DNA of 64,000 nt, taken from positions 1-64,000 of the forward strand of contig NZ_SZQJ01000036.1 in the NCBI RefSeq assembly GCF_013369335.1, given 5' to 3'. A program made the translations under genes and the position numbers. The stretch's first letter is position 1; the number at the start of each line of letters is the position of its first letter. Below are positions 1 through 6,543 of this stretch, one piece after another. The notes under the pieces are model-generated. The model was not told where the DNA came from. It saw nothing but the letters and a program-made list of their open reading frames with translations, and did not search any database. Source of the DNA: Vibrio sp. JPW-9-11-11. Its GTDB lineage: Bacteria > Pseudomonadota > Gammaproteobacteria > Enterobacterales > Vibrionaceae.

Positions 1-206
1 ATGGGAACGAGGCACTAATGAAAACACCAATGGCTTGATACGACAATACTTACCAAAACGAACTTCTATGTCACACGTGACACAGAAGCTCTGCAATGAA
101 ATTGCACACAAATTAAATACGCGCCCACGCAAAAGACTTGGGTATAGAATACCATTGGAGTATATTCATGCGCATCTGTAGAAAGTGTCGCACTTCAAAC
201 TTGATA
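1..206. other. Integron cassette flank without a recognisable attC
   Basis: No convincing gene is seen here. The stretch lies downstream of the 207-632 gene in cassette orientation, where an attC should sit, but the VCR-like ends (TTTGTTAT and ATAACGCC) of the other sites are absent. It does contain an imperfect hairpin at 64-87: TGTCAC-ac-GTGACA, extended by CTTCT/AGAAG across one mismatch. A short perfect inverted repeat (AAACTT/AAGTTT, 197-214) lies over the gene's 3' end and could be a weak terminator. The cassette's attC may be divergent, lost, or beyond the window edge. Confidence 0.35.
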
Positions 207-632
207 CTAAGTTTTGTACACTACGATGTCAGCATTTTCTAGTTGATATCTTTGTAACAACACCATTGCCCTTTCAGAAACTAAGAGTAGCCCATCATTT
301 GTTACGCTAAAATCGTCTTTACCGATGGTTCCGGATACTTGGAGCCACGAAAAACGAGGTAAAGTACACTCTGGATACAGTTCTTCAAATACGTCAGAAG
401 TAGATATTTCAGCCACTTCCAGATTGTATCCTGACAACTGCGATGAACTTAAGGCCGTTGCTAAACGTTCAGTGACTAAAAAGCATGGAAATGAAGTCAA
501 TAAATCATCACCTAGCCACCCATCAAACTGAAAATGTAGCTTTTCTATTATCGGTGGATGCAAATCGAAATTTGCCAAAGTATTTTCACCCAAACTCCCA
601 GGAACTTCTGGTTCGATCAAATATTGACTCAC
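207..632 (-). CDS. Cassette-encoded hypothetical protein, possible Imm11/DUF1629-like
   Basis: This 141-aa soluble protein has no signal peptide or membrane segment. It starts at GTG (632), preceded by GGGAGA five bases upstream, which decides the start. A central stretch (FDGWLGDDLL, about residues 35-45) and a C-terminal part (LPRFSWLQVSG then a DDF and a VSER motif, about 91-120) remind me of the Imm11/DUF1629 family of polymorphic-toxin immunity-like proteins. That resemblance is recalled, not tested, so the function should be treated as unknown. It is read in the same direction as the other cassettes and follows the attC at 652-773. Confidence 0.7.
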   Translation of the reverse strand: MSQYLIEPEVPGSLGENTLANFDLHPPIIEKLHFQFDGWLGDDLLTSFPCFLVTERLATALSSSQLSGYNLEVAEISTSDVFEELYPECTLPRFSWLQVSGTIGKDDFSVTNDGLLLVSERAMVLLQRYQLENADIVVYKT

Positions 633-651
633 TTTATTCTCCCAAAGAAAG

Positions 652-773
652 CTAACGCCCTGTTAAGGTGTGAGCAACGCAATACCGAAGCTCCCGCATA
701 CCACCTTAATCACTTAAACCAACGCATGGTGAAAATGCCACGCGTTGCGAATCACTCTTAAACAGTTTGTTAT
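652..773 (-). repeat. attC site (VCR-like), about 122 bp
   Basis: The site is bounded by TAACGCCC on the left and GTTTGTTAT on the right, with TTAAGGTGTGAGC and GCGTTGCGAATCACTCTTAA as the complementary inner arms of the folded attC. It follows the stop of the 785-1243 gene in cassette orientation. Shared end sequences with five more copies in the first 4 kb identify it as the species' superintegron repeat. Confidence 0.85.
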
Positions 774-784
774 GTGAACTGTTT

Positions 785-1243
785 TCACATGCGATGGTAC
801 ACATACTCTAGATCTTCAAGGTAGTCTTCATCTACATCGTTCTCATCCCATACCCAACGTTCCTTAGAGACAAGTGAAAATATCTTATAATGAGGGGCTT
901 GAGCAATGGGACAGCAGTAAACGGATTTAAATTGCCTACCTGTCTTAATTTTGTAGCTAAGCAAACGATCATCAATGAAATTAAATTGATCAGCTGTAAT
1001 ATCAATTAAGAGGTTATCAACTTCGACCCACCAATGACCAACTGTACCACTCCGTTTTTTAGACACACCAAATACTAAACAAGGTGATTTATACCCTTTT
1101 CTATTCAAGTGGTAACACAGCAACATCGAGGCGTGCTTACAAGCATCAATTGGAAATTCAGAATTGAAGTAACCTAGCGCTTCCTCTGCAAGCAACTCCA
1201 ATCGTTGCCTGATCCAAGTAACGTCTTGTTCAAGATTCTTCAT
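785..1243 (-). CDS. Cassette-encoded transglutaminase-like (papain-fold) protein
   Basis: The protein has 152 aa. A longer reading frame runs back to 1348 through the neighbouring attC, but ATG 1243 has a good ribosome site (GAGGT, a few bases upstream) and excludes the repeat. Residues about 33-100 carry an ordered Cys-His-Asp pattern typical of transglutaminase/arylamine-acetyltransferase folds: Cys in DACKHAS, His in GHWWVEVD and Asp in LIDITADQF. This would make it a thiol enzyme (peptidase, amidase or acyl transferase); the substrate is unknown. No signal peptide or membrane helix is seen, so it is probably cytoplasmic. It is a single-gene cassette. Family placement rests on the motif spacing only. 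Confidence 0.8.
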   Translation of the reverse strand: MKNLEQDVTWIRQRLELLAEEALGYFNSEFPIDACKHASMLLCYHLNRKGYKSPCLVFGVSKKRSGTVGHWWVEVDNLLIDITADQFNFIDDRLLSYKIKTGRQFKSVYCCPIAQAPHYKIFSLVSKERWVWDENDVDEDYLEDLEYVYHRM

Positions 1244-1257
1244 ATTACCTCGGTTCA

Positions 1258-1380
1258 CATAACGCCCAATTAAGTAGCCCGAAACGCCCTGGCTCACCTT
1301 CCGCATAGCAGCGTAAACACTAAACCCGACGCAAACCAAAAGTGCCACGCGTTGAGGGTCTGCTTGAATTGTTTGTTATG
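1258..1380 (-). repeat. attC site (VCR-like, divergent), about 123 bp
   Basis: The left end is ATAACGCCCAATTAAG and the right end CTTGAATTGTTTGTTAT, complementary to each other. The inner arms differ clearly from the other sites (GCGTTGAGGGTCTGC instead of GCGTTGCGAATCACTC), so this cassette may have a different origin. The non-genic cassette at 1381-1836 lies on its far side. Confidence 0.75.
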
Positions 1381-1836
1381 TTTTACCACAAATGACTGAT
1401 TTATTTGGCAAAGAACTGCTTTGTTGAGCACGTTTCAAGAAGTCAGTCACACGCCCAAACTCACTTGGCCGGCAGATGCACGAAACACCAAGCGCGTAAA
1501 TCCACTTCCCTGCCCAATGAGGCAACCCGACTTAGCTTCAACAAGCGCCCTCTCTTTCCAGCCAAAGCGCAGTACAATGGCAAATTGCCGAGGTAACTGC
1601 CAAGCCAATATGCTGATTGGCAAATACGCTCAAAGCGACTTAGAGCCAGTGAAATTTGAAACCAACCGCCACGACCTGCAAATGAAGCAACCCACGAATA
1701 TTGGCATGTTTTAATGGCTGAGAGATTCAAGAATTTAGGCCGACAATGCGGATTTGCTGAGACAACTCCGACGAACTGCCAAAGGGGCAAAGAACAGAGA
1801 TCGAAGAATTTTTAAGCCTTTGAAATACAAGTAAAC
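1381..1836 (-). other. Integron cassette without a convincing gene
   Basis: About 456 bp lie between two attC sites. The best minus-strand frame (1461-1790, 109 aa) begins at TTG with no ribosome site. It is rich in Cys/Trp/Leu and looks like translated non-coding DNA, although similar translations are sometimes annotated in vibrios. The plus-strand frames (for example 1421-1714) are antisense to the cassette direction and equally unconvincing. The cassette could carry a non-coding RNA, a promoter or a decayed gene. Confidence 0.5.
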
Positions 1837-1929
1837 ATAACGCCGCATTAAGGTGTGAGCTGCGCTTGGCTATACTTGAGCGAAGCGAAAGCGCCAAGCG
1901 TTGCGAATCACTCTTAAATGCTTTGTTAT
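1837..1929 (-). repeat. attC site (VCR-like, short 93-bp form)
   Basis: The ends are ATAACGCCGCATTAAGG and CTCTTAAATGCTTTGTTAT. The central part contains GCGCTTGGCTATACTTGAGC and a returning GCCAAGCG arm. It is nearly identical to the site at 2310-2402 and about 30 bp shorter than the other sites, the difference lying in the hairpin tip. Confidence 0.9.
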
Positions 1930-1939
1930 GCAAATTTTC

Positions 1940-2161
1940 TTACTTGCAGAAAGTCTCAATATACAGTGCTTCGACCTTGTCTCTAGCCCACTGAGTGCGA
2001 CGCAAGAACTTAAGCGAAGACTTGATAGATGGGTTGTTGTAAAAGCAGTTGATCTGGATTTCCGCGTCCAAGCCTTCCCAACCATAATGTTCCTGTAGAC
2101 GGACAAGAATTTTCTCTAGCGTCAAACCATGTAGTGGGTTGTTTGGTTGCTCTTGGTTCAT
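1940..2161 (-). CDS. VF530 family (DUF2132) DNA-binding protein
   Basis: This 73-aa cassette protein matches the VF530/DUF2132 family nearly end to end. It has the [13 protein letters not shown] start, HYGWEGL at about 26-32, then [16 protein letters not shown] and [10 protein letters not shown]. The family is named after a Vibrio fischeri protein of known structure; its members form a small alpha-helical fold with proposed DNA binding, and the biological role is not established. The start at ATG 2161 agrees with family length, although no strong ribosome site is seen. It is the only gene of its cassette, between the attC sites at 1837 and 2310. Confidence 0.9.
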   Translation of the reverse strand: MNQEQPNNPLHGLTLEKILVRLQEHYGWEGLDAEIQINCFYNNPSIKSSLKFLRRTQWARDKVEALYIETFCK

Positions 2162-2309
2162 TTGGGGGATTCCTGAAATACTTAAAGTCAGCCTAAGTCT
2201 ACCAGATTAGCAGTAGGAACTTAGTAGTTTTACCCACGTTTATCGCTGTCTGTCTGAACAATCAGAAACGAACAGAAATGAGCTATAGAGTTAAATTACC
2301 CTCATTTGC

Positions 2310-2402
2310 ATAACGCCGCATTAAGGTGTGAGCGGCGCTTGGCTATACTTGAGCGAAGCGAAACTGCCAAGCGTTGCGAATCACTCTTAAATGCTTTGTT
2401 AT
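2310..2402 (-). repeat. attC site (VCR-like, short 93-bp form)
   Basis: The ends (ATAACGCCGCATTAAGG / CTCTTAAATGCTTTGTTAT) and core are almost identical to the site at 1837-1929, differing in a few tip bases. It closes the P-loop protein cassette (2410-2925). Confidence 0.9.
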
Positions 2403-2409
2403 ATGCGTG

Positions 2410-2925
2410 CTATTTAGTTTTCGCTAAAGCAAAGTCATTTAACTCAGACACTGTTTTGATTATGTAGACTTTTTTAGTACTCGAGTATTCCATTAGCTTA
2501 GATAAGAATTCATCGTTCCAGAATTTAGGGCATAACTTGAGTGTCTTATAGCTATTCAATGTACCTTTCAATATTGAGCTCCCTTCAGGCCAACCCTCAG
2601 GCTTGATAAAGAGCCCTTTCAAGCAGCGTTTAGTTACAAACCAGTAGCTAATAGAGTAAGGGAGATCAATGTATACGAGGGTATCAGCTGCCGCTAAACG
2701 CTCGTTAAAGGAACTAATAGGACCAAAACCATCAATAATCCACGATTCTGAACTCAAAATATCGTTATGTGCGGCATCAAATACCTCTCGTGCTACGAAC
2801 TCACCATTTGGCTTATAAACAATTGAGTCTAGTTGATAAAGCGGGAGCTCATTCGATAACGCTAAAGCTTTGCTTACTGTGGATTTTCCGCTACCGGGCT
2901 TTCCAAAAACGGCTACCTTTTTCAT
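2410..2925 (-). CDS. P-loop NTPase, adenylate kinase/FlaR-like topology modulation protein
   Basis: The protein has 171 aa with a Walker A motif GKPGSGKST at residues 8-16, an LDSIVYKPNG segment after the lid-side helix, and a Walker-B-like DTLVYIDLP at about 80-88. This layout is that of small nucleoside-kinase-like proteins often annotated as DNA topology modulation or FlaR-like proteins. The substrate cannot be told from the sequence. The start (ATG 2925) has a strong GGAGG site seven bases upstream. It is a soluble protein and a single-gene cassette. Such kinases are common integron passengers; whether it modifies nucleotides, RNA or small molecules is unknown. Confidence 0.85.
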   Translation of the reverse strand: MKKVAVFGKPGSGKSTVSKALALSNELPLYQLDSIVYKPNGEFVAREVFDAAHNDILSSESWIIDGFGPISSFNERLAAADTLVYIDLPYSISYWFVTKRCLKGLFIKPEGWPEGSSILKGTLNSYKTLKLCPKFWNDEFLSKLMEYSSTKKVYIIKTVSELNDFALAKTK

Positions 2926-2967
2926 TTGAATCCTCCAAGATACTGATTCCTAAAAGGTAGAAATAGA

Positions 2968-2991
2968 AACCCCACCTTCTAGGGCGGGGTT
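2968..2991. repeat. GC-rich hairpin upstream of the P-loop gene
   Basis: AACCCC-a-CC and GG-c-GGGGTT pair around a six-base loop (TTCTAG), with a single internal mismatch. Read on the minus strand it is followed by a T/A-rich run. It lies about 43 bases upstream of the ATG at 2925, so it is not that gene's terminator. It may be a leader hairpin, a terminator against upstream transcription, or a remnant of an IS200/IS605-type end hairpin; the last is only a resemblance. Confidence 0.4.
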
Positions 2992-3149
2992 GATTTGTTC
3001 AAAACATACAAAAATCCCACCATTCCTAAGGAATGATGCTAATTCGGTTGTTAAGATGCATTGGATTAAATTTCATACAGCTACTCTTATACAGATGCGT
3101 TTGGTTGTCAATTTTTCTTTGTGTAACGGAGAATCCTTCGCAAAAGCAT

Positions 3150-3272
3150 ATAACGCCGCATTAAGGTGTGAGCAACGCTACCACGAACCTAAACCATTGC
3201 GCCGAAAACACGAAACCCAACCTTGAACTAAAAATGCCAAGCGTTGGGAATCACCCTTAAATGCTTTGTTAT
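3150..3272 (-). repeat. attC site (VCR-like), about 123 bp
   Basis: The ends are ATAACGCCGCATTAAGGTG and CACCCTTAAATGCTTTGTTAT, with returning arms GAGCAACGC / GCGTTGGGAATC. It closes the 3275-3577 cassette and bounds the P-loop cassette on its promoter side. The unpaired centre resembles that of the 3664 site (CACGAA..CTAAACCATTG). Confidence 0.9.
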
Positions 3273-3274
3273 GT

Positions 3275-3577
3275 TTAGCTTTTTACTTGCTCGATTACTT
3301 CACCTTCCGGACTTAACTTTTTATAACCAGAAGAAGCTGAGAAAGATTTAGGTGTAGACATATGATGCCAAGCTTCATACAAAGCAACAACGTTACCATC
3401 TTGGTCTTTTTCGACAAAAGAGTAGTCATCGTCATCTCGCATATGACGTGAATTGTTTGAGTAGTTGGTAAGCTCCAAAGTATTTTCGCTAGGAATACCA
3501 AACACCTTGCGATACTCGTTAGCACGATCAGTGTTCCATTGTTCAGAGCCAATAACATATTTTGGATCAATTGCCAT
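3275..3577 (-). CDS. Cassette-encoded hypothetical protein (100 aa)
   Basis: This is a small, acidic, soluble protein with no recognised domain. An RHMRDDDDYSF stretch (about 44-54) and a predicted beta-rich YSFVEKDQDGNVVALYE segment stand out. The start at ATG 3577 is supported by AAGGTG seven bases upstream. It fills its cassette from attC to attC, which argues for a real gene. Function unknown. Confidence 0.7.
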   Translation of the reverse strand: MAIDPKYVIGSEQWNTDRANEYRKVFGIPSENTLELTNYSNNSRHMRDDDDYSFVEKDQDGNVVALYEAWHHMSTPKSFSASSGYKKLSPEGEVIEQVKS

Positions 3578-3663
3578 ACTGCACCTTTTAACATTTTATA
3601 TTTATCACGAGTCTGCAATTTTGCTCCTGAAACTACCTTTATGCAACAAGTCTCTAGCTATAC

Positions 3664-3788
3664 ATAACGCCGCGTTAAGGGGTGAACAACGCCACCACCC
3701 AACCTAAACCATTGTGCCATAACCACAAAAGCTAAACTTTGAACCAAAACTGCCAAGCGTTGAGAATCCCTCTTAAACGCTTTGTTAT
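3664..3788 (-). repeat. attC site (VCR-like), about 125 bp, first from the integrase
   Basis: The ends are ATAACGCCGCGTTAAGG and CCTCTTAAACGCTTTGTTAT. The stop codon of the 3785-4531 gene lies inside the right end of this repeat, as is usual for tightly packed cassettes. It marks the first attI-proximal cassette boundary. Confidence 0.9.
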
Positions 3789-4531
3789 GTGTTTTTTGAA
3801 ATCTGCGAAAGTGTAAATTTTTTTAAGTCTTCGCAATCATCAGTATCGATACCAAAACGCCTATATATGCCAGCATATTGTTCCCAACTCATAACCTTCT
3901 TTTCGAACTCTTCCATACCACGCGCAAAGTCAAATATGTTATCAATTAATACTTGAATATGAGCTAAGCTATAAACGCAAGATTTATAGTAAGAATAGTT
4001 TGAGCCAGTCTCTGAGGGCATTGACTGCATTCTTGAGTGATGAATTTGTAATAACATCAAAATATTTGCCAAGTAGCTCGCCACTTCTGGCTGTGCGTGT
4101 CGAATACAATCTTGAAATACAGCCACATGAAAGTCTGGGTATGGGGTTACGGTGGAAGTCAACTTATCTCTTCGCAGCTTTCTCGAACGCCCTCTTTCAT
4201 ATGACTCCACAACAATTTTACTGCTTTCCTCACAATACTCGCAAAGCTCGCTTAGGGCTTTCGGTAATAGCGCTTTAGAAGCAATAAACTCTCGTTCAGT
4301 TTGTTTATTTGCGTTGTATCTTGATATGTTGAAAGCTATTACGCTAGAAGCAAATGCTAAAACGCCGACGTTTAGAGCCTGCCATGTATACCAAACAGAA
4401 TGAACATGCTCCCAATTGAAATTTGAAGTTACAAATGGATACACGAGCATTGAGAATAGATACAGAATAAACGCCAATAAACAAATTTTATTTGCAATTT
4501 TTAACATCAAGTCTAAGTCAATTTTTCTCAT
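3785..4531 (-). CDS. Two-helix membrane protein, first integron cassette
   Basis: The protein has 248 aa. Two hydrophobic segments (about 15-34 and 50-68) form an N-terminal membrane hairpin. They are followed by a long, charged, probably cytoplasmic helical domain (about 70-248) with an RGRSRKLRR basic patch near residue 113. No enzyme motif or named family is recognised. The ATG at 4531 is preceded at some distance by GAGGTA, so a start at the internal Met (LMLK) cannot be excluded. As the cassette next to attI it is the most recently inserted or best expressed one. Two-helix membrane proteins with a cytoplasmic domain are a frequent layout for stress or anti-phage effectors, but that is a guess here. 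Confidence 0.75.
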   Translation of the reverse strand: MRKIDLDLMLKIANKICLLAFILYLFSMLVYPFVTSNFNWEHVHSVWYTWQALNVGVLAFASSVIAFNISRYNANKQTEREFIASKALLPKALSELCEYCEESSKIVVESYERGRSRKLRRDKLTSTVTPYPDFHVAVFQDCIRHAQPEVASYLANILMLLQIHHSRMQSMPSETGSNYSYYKSCVYSLAHIQVLIDNIFDFARGMEEFEKKVMSWEQYAGIYRRFGIDTDDCEDLKKFTLSQISKNT

Positions 4532-4552
4532 TAACGTAAATCTACCTCGTTA

Positions 4553-4620
4553 CACATAACGCTAACTATACAACCCAAAGTCGCTATAGTCCGGACTAAG
4601 CTCACTTCGACGCAATCTTG
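4553..4620 (-). other. attI region of the superintegron
   Basis: On the minus strand, TAGTTAGCGTTATGTGTAAC contains the GTTAT crossover point where the first cassette joins the integrase-side DNA. The remaining attI side (4561-4620) is unlike the attC repeats and is adjacent to intIA, as expected. The outer limits are approximate. Confidence 0.6.
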
Positions 4621-4633
4621 GGTTGGATCGAAT

Positions 4634-4665
4634 ATTATCACATAACCATATGAAACATATATCAA
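4634..4665 (-). promoter_or_regulatory. Candidate cassette promoter (Pc)
   Basis: On the minus strand, TGTGATAAT is an extended -10 element pointing into the array, with TTGATA upstream at a long 20-base spacing. It lies between intIA and attI, where cassette promoters of chromosomal integrons are found. The TGTGA overlapping the -10 is a half CRP-like site. Promoter strength and start cannot be judged from sequence alone. Confidence 0.35.
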
Positions 4666-4748
4666 ACTGGTATTAGGCTATGGGTTGTAGCCTGCAACTA
4701 GATTGCAAAGTGTCGACTAATTCTTGCAACCGCCTCAAGCATGATTAA

Positions 4749-4764
4749 CTGTCTATATATACAG
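4749..4764 (+). promoter_or_regulatory. LexA (SOS) box of intIA
   Basis: CTGTCTATATATACAG is a perfect CTGT-N8-ACAG LexA operator, centred about 30 bases before the intIA GTG. SOS control of integron integrases through such a box is established for V. cholerae and class 1 integrons, so integrase expression here should rise after DNA damage or uptake of single-stranded DNA. Confidence 0.9.
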
Positions 4765-4785
4765 AGTAAAATAGTTAGGTAACAG

Positions 4786-5748
4786 GTGAAAAATCAGTTT
4801 ATTTTAAGTGTACGCGAACACATGCGAGCCCGCCACTACGCGACAAAAACGATAGATGCTTATATCAATTGGATCGTACGTTTTATTAGTTATCACAACA
4901 ACCAGCATCCTGCGAAACTCGACGAGACTCACGTAGAGGCCTTTCTAACTCATTTGGCTATTAATGATAGAGTTGCTGCAAAAACGCAGGCGTTGGCGCT
5001 TAATGCTGTTAACTTTGTCTACCGAGAATATCTTCGCACGCCACTGAACAACGAGATGAAGTTTCAGAAATCTCTGCTAGATCGTAAGCTACCGGTTGTC
5101 TTGACCAAAGATGAAATGCGCCGGTTTGTCACTCATATCGATCCAAAGTACAAGCTGCACATTATGTTGCTCTATGGATCAGGTTTAAGGGTAATGGAAG
5201 CGGTGAGGCTTCGCGTGCACGATATAGATTATCACTATTATGCGGTACGAATCTGGCAGGGCAAAGGAGGGAAAAACCGAACGGTCACATTAGCAAAAGA
5301 GCTAATTCCACTTCTAAAAGAACAACAGAGTATAGCACTACGCTATTTCAAAAAGGATATTAATACTGCTGGCTACGGAGGGGTTTGGCTCAATGAATCG
5401 CTCCAACGCAAATATCGAGGATGTGAGTTTGAATTTAATTGGCACTATTTATTTCCATCGACCAAGTTATCAACCGACCCTGAATCTGGGTTACTACGTC
5501 GGCATCATATCAATGAGGTCGCTCTGCAGCGTGCTGTAAAAAAAGCAGCTAGAGATGCAAATATCGATAAGAATGTCACCTGTCACACCTTAAGGCACAG
5601 CTTCGCAACACACTTGTTGGAGTCGGGTGCAGATATCCGAACGGTTCAAGAGCAGTTAGGCCACAGTGACGTTCGCACAACACAAATCTATACGCACGTT
5701 ATAGACCGAGGAGCGAACGGCGTACTCAGTCCATTGTCGAACTTATAA
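4786..5748 (+). CDS. intIA: Integron integrase IntIA (tyrosine recombinase)
   Basis: The 320-aa recombinase inserts and excises attC-flanked cassettes at attI. The tyrosine-recombinase residues are all present: R135 (GSGLR), H267 and R270 (CHTLRH), H293 (GHSD) and Y302 (TQIYTH). The integron-specific insertion around the additional helix is visible at about 195-225 (GGVWL..FNWHYLF), separating it from XerC/D. The start is GTG; the N-terminus MKNQFILSVRE fits the Vibrio IntIA family. It is transcribed divergently from the cassettes, toward rplT, under the LexA box, and ends at the shared terminator at 5801. The gene looks intact, so the array is probably active. Confidence 0.97.
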   Translation: MKNQFILSVREHMRARHYATKTIDAYINWIVRFISYHNNQHPAKLDETHVEAFLTHLAINDRVAAKTQALALNAVNFVYREYLRTPLNNEMKFQKSLLDRKLPVVLTKDEMRRFVTHIDPKYKLHIMLLYGSGLRVMEAVRLRVHDIDYHYYAVRIWQGKGGKNRTVTLAKELIPLLKEQQSIALRYFKKDINTAGYGGVWLNESLQRKYRGCEFEFNWHYLFPSTKLSTDPESGLLRRHHINEVALQRAVKKAARDANIDKNVTCHTLRHSFATHLLESGADIRTVQEQLGHSDVRTTQIYTHVIDRGANGVLSPLSNL

Positions 5749-5800
5749 GCATTCTGAGGAGTTTGGCGATTAAAATCTACCTAGATGACAAACGTAAAAA

Positions 5801-5824
5801 AGGGAAGCCTAAGCTTCCCTTTTC
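5801..5824. terminator. Bidirectional terminator between intIA and rplT
   Basis: AGGGAAGC-CTAA-GCTTCCCT is a perfect 8-bp stem with TTTT after it on the plus strand and a six-T run (5795-5801 complement) on the minus strand. It serves the converging intIA and thrS-rplT transcripts. Confidence 0.9.
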
Positions 5825-5847
5825 GTAATCCTAATCACTGACTCTTA

Positions 5848-6201
5848 TTAAAGAGCAGCTTTCGCTTTTTCAACTAGAACCGCGAATGCAGCTTTGTCGA
5901 ATACCGCGATGTCAGCAAGGATCTTACGGTCGATCTCGATAGATGCTTTCTTAAGACCGTTGATGAAACGGCTGTAAGATAGACCATTTTGACGAGATGC
6001 CGCGTTGATACGTGCAATCCATAGTTGACGGAATTGACGCTTCTTGTTGCGACGGTCACGGTAAGCGTATTGACCAGCTTTAGTAACTGCTTGGAAAGCT
6101 ACGCGGTAAACACGTGAACGCGCACCGTAGTAACCTTTAGCTTGTTTTAGAACTTTCTTATGACGTGCACGAGCTTGTACACCACGTTTTACGCGAGGCA
6201 T
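5848..6201 (-). CDS. rplT: 50S ribosomal protein L20
   Basis: The 117-aa protein has the full family length and the very basic [17 protein letters not shown]-terminal tail. It binds 23S rRNA early in large-subunit assembly. In enterobacteria L20 also represses translation of rpmI-rplT by binding the upstream mRNA, and the same gene order is kept here. It is the last gene of thrS-infC-rpmI-rplT, 41 bases after rpmI, and ends at the terminator at 5801. Confidence 0.99.
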   Translation of the reverse strand: MPRVKRGVQARARHKKVLKQAKGYYGARSRVYRVAFQAVTKAGQYAYRDRRNKKRQFRQLWIARINAASRQNGLSYSRFINGLKKASIEIDRKILADIAVFDKAAFAVLVEKAKAAL

Positions 6202-6242
6202 TATGCTTCTCCTAAACTAAACGATTGATAAACTAAAAAGAA

Positions 6243-6437
6243 TTAAGCGTATGGCAACATACGAACAACTGCAGCCACTTCACACTTAGGAAGGATTGCA
6301 TTTGGACGAAGCTGACGCTTGTTCTTAGTAGTACGCTTAGTCAGGATGTGACGTTTAGTAGCGTGCTTGTACTTAATACCACCAGCAGTTTTCTTAAAAC
6401 GCTTAGCAGCACCTTTGTTGGTTTTCATCTTAGGCAT
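6243..6437 (-). CDS. rpmI: 50S ribosomal protein L35
   Basis: The 64-aa basic protein has the typical [17 protein letters not shown] start and the KRHILTKRT core. It lies between infC and rplT with a 106-base spacer to infC, the place where L20-dependent translational control acts in E. coli. The start has GGAG seven bases upstream (GGAGTTATTC then ATG). Confidence 0.99.
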   Translation of the reverse strand: MPKMKTNKGAAKRFKKTAGGIKYKHATKRHILTKRTTKNKRQLRPNAILPKCEVAAVVRMLPYA

Positions 6438-6493
6438 GATGAATAACTCCGCATTGTTGAGTTGTTTATAACAATAGTAATTAGGGCGAACAA

Positions 6494-6521
6494 AACTCAG
6501 CCACCTTACGGCAGCTGAGTT
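6494..6521 (-). promoter_or_regulatory. infC-rpmI intergenic hairpin (attenuator or L20 operator element)
   Basis: On the minus strand AACTCAGC and GCTGAGTT pair (8 bp, 12-base loop) and are followed by TTTTG. It lies just after the infC stop and before rpmI. It may be a partial terminator setting the rpmI-rplT level or one arm of the L20 operator pseudoknot; the sequence does not decide. Confidence 0.55.
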
Positions 6522-6543
6522 CTATTACTTGCAAAGCCGTTAA

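Noticed and set aside
1405..1714. Plus-strand frames inside the gene-poor cassette
   Set aside because: They are antisense to the cassette direction, lack ribosome sites and have no protein-like composition.
1727..2106. Minus-strand frames running through the attC at 1837-1929
   Set aside because: Most of their length is translated attC repeat. The VF530 gene in another frame explains the neighbouring DNA.
2968..2991. Intact IS200/IS605 element
   Set aside because: No transposase or accessory gene is present nearby. Only a single hairpin resembles an end.
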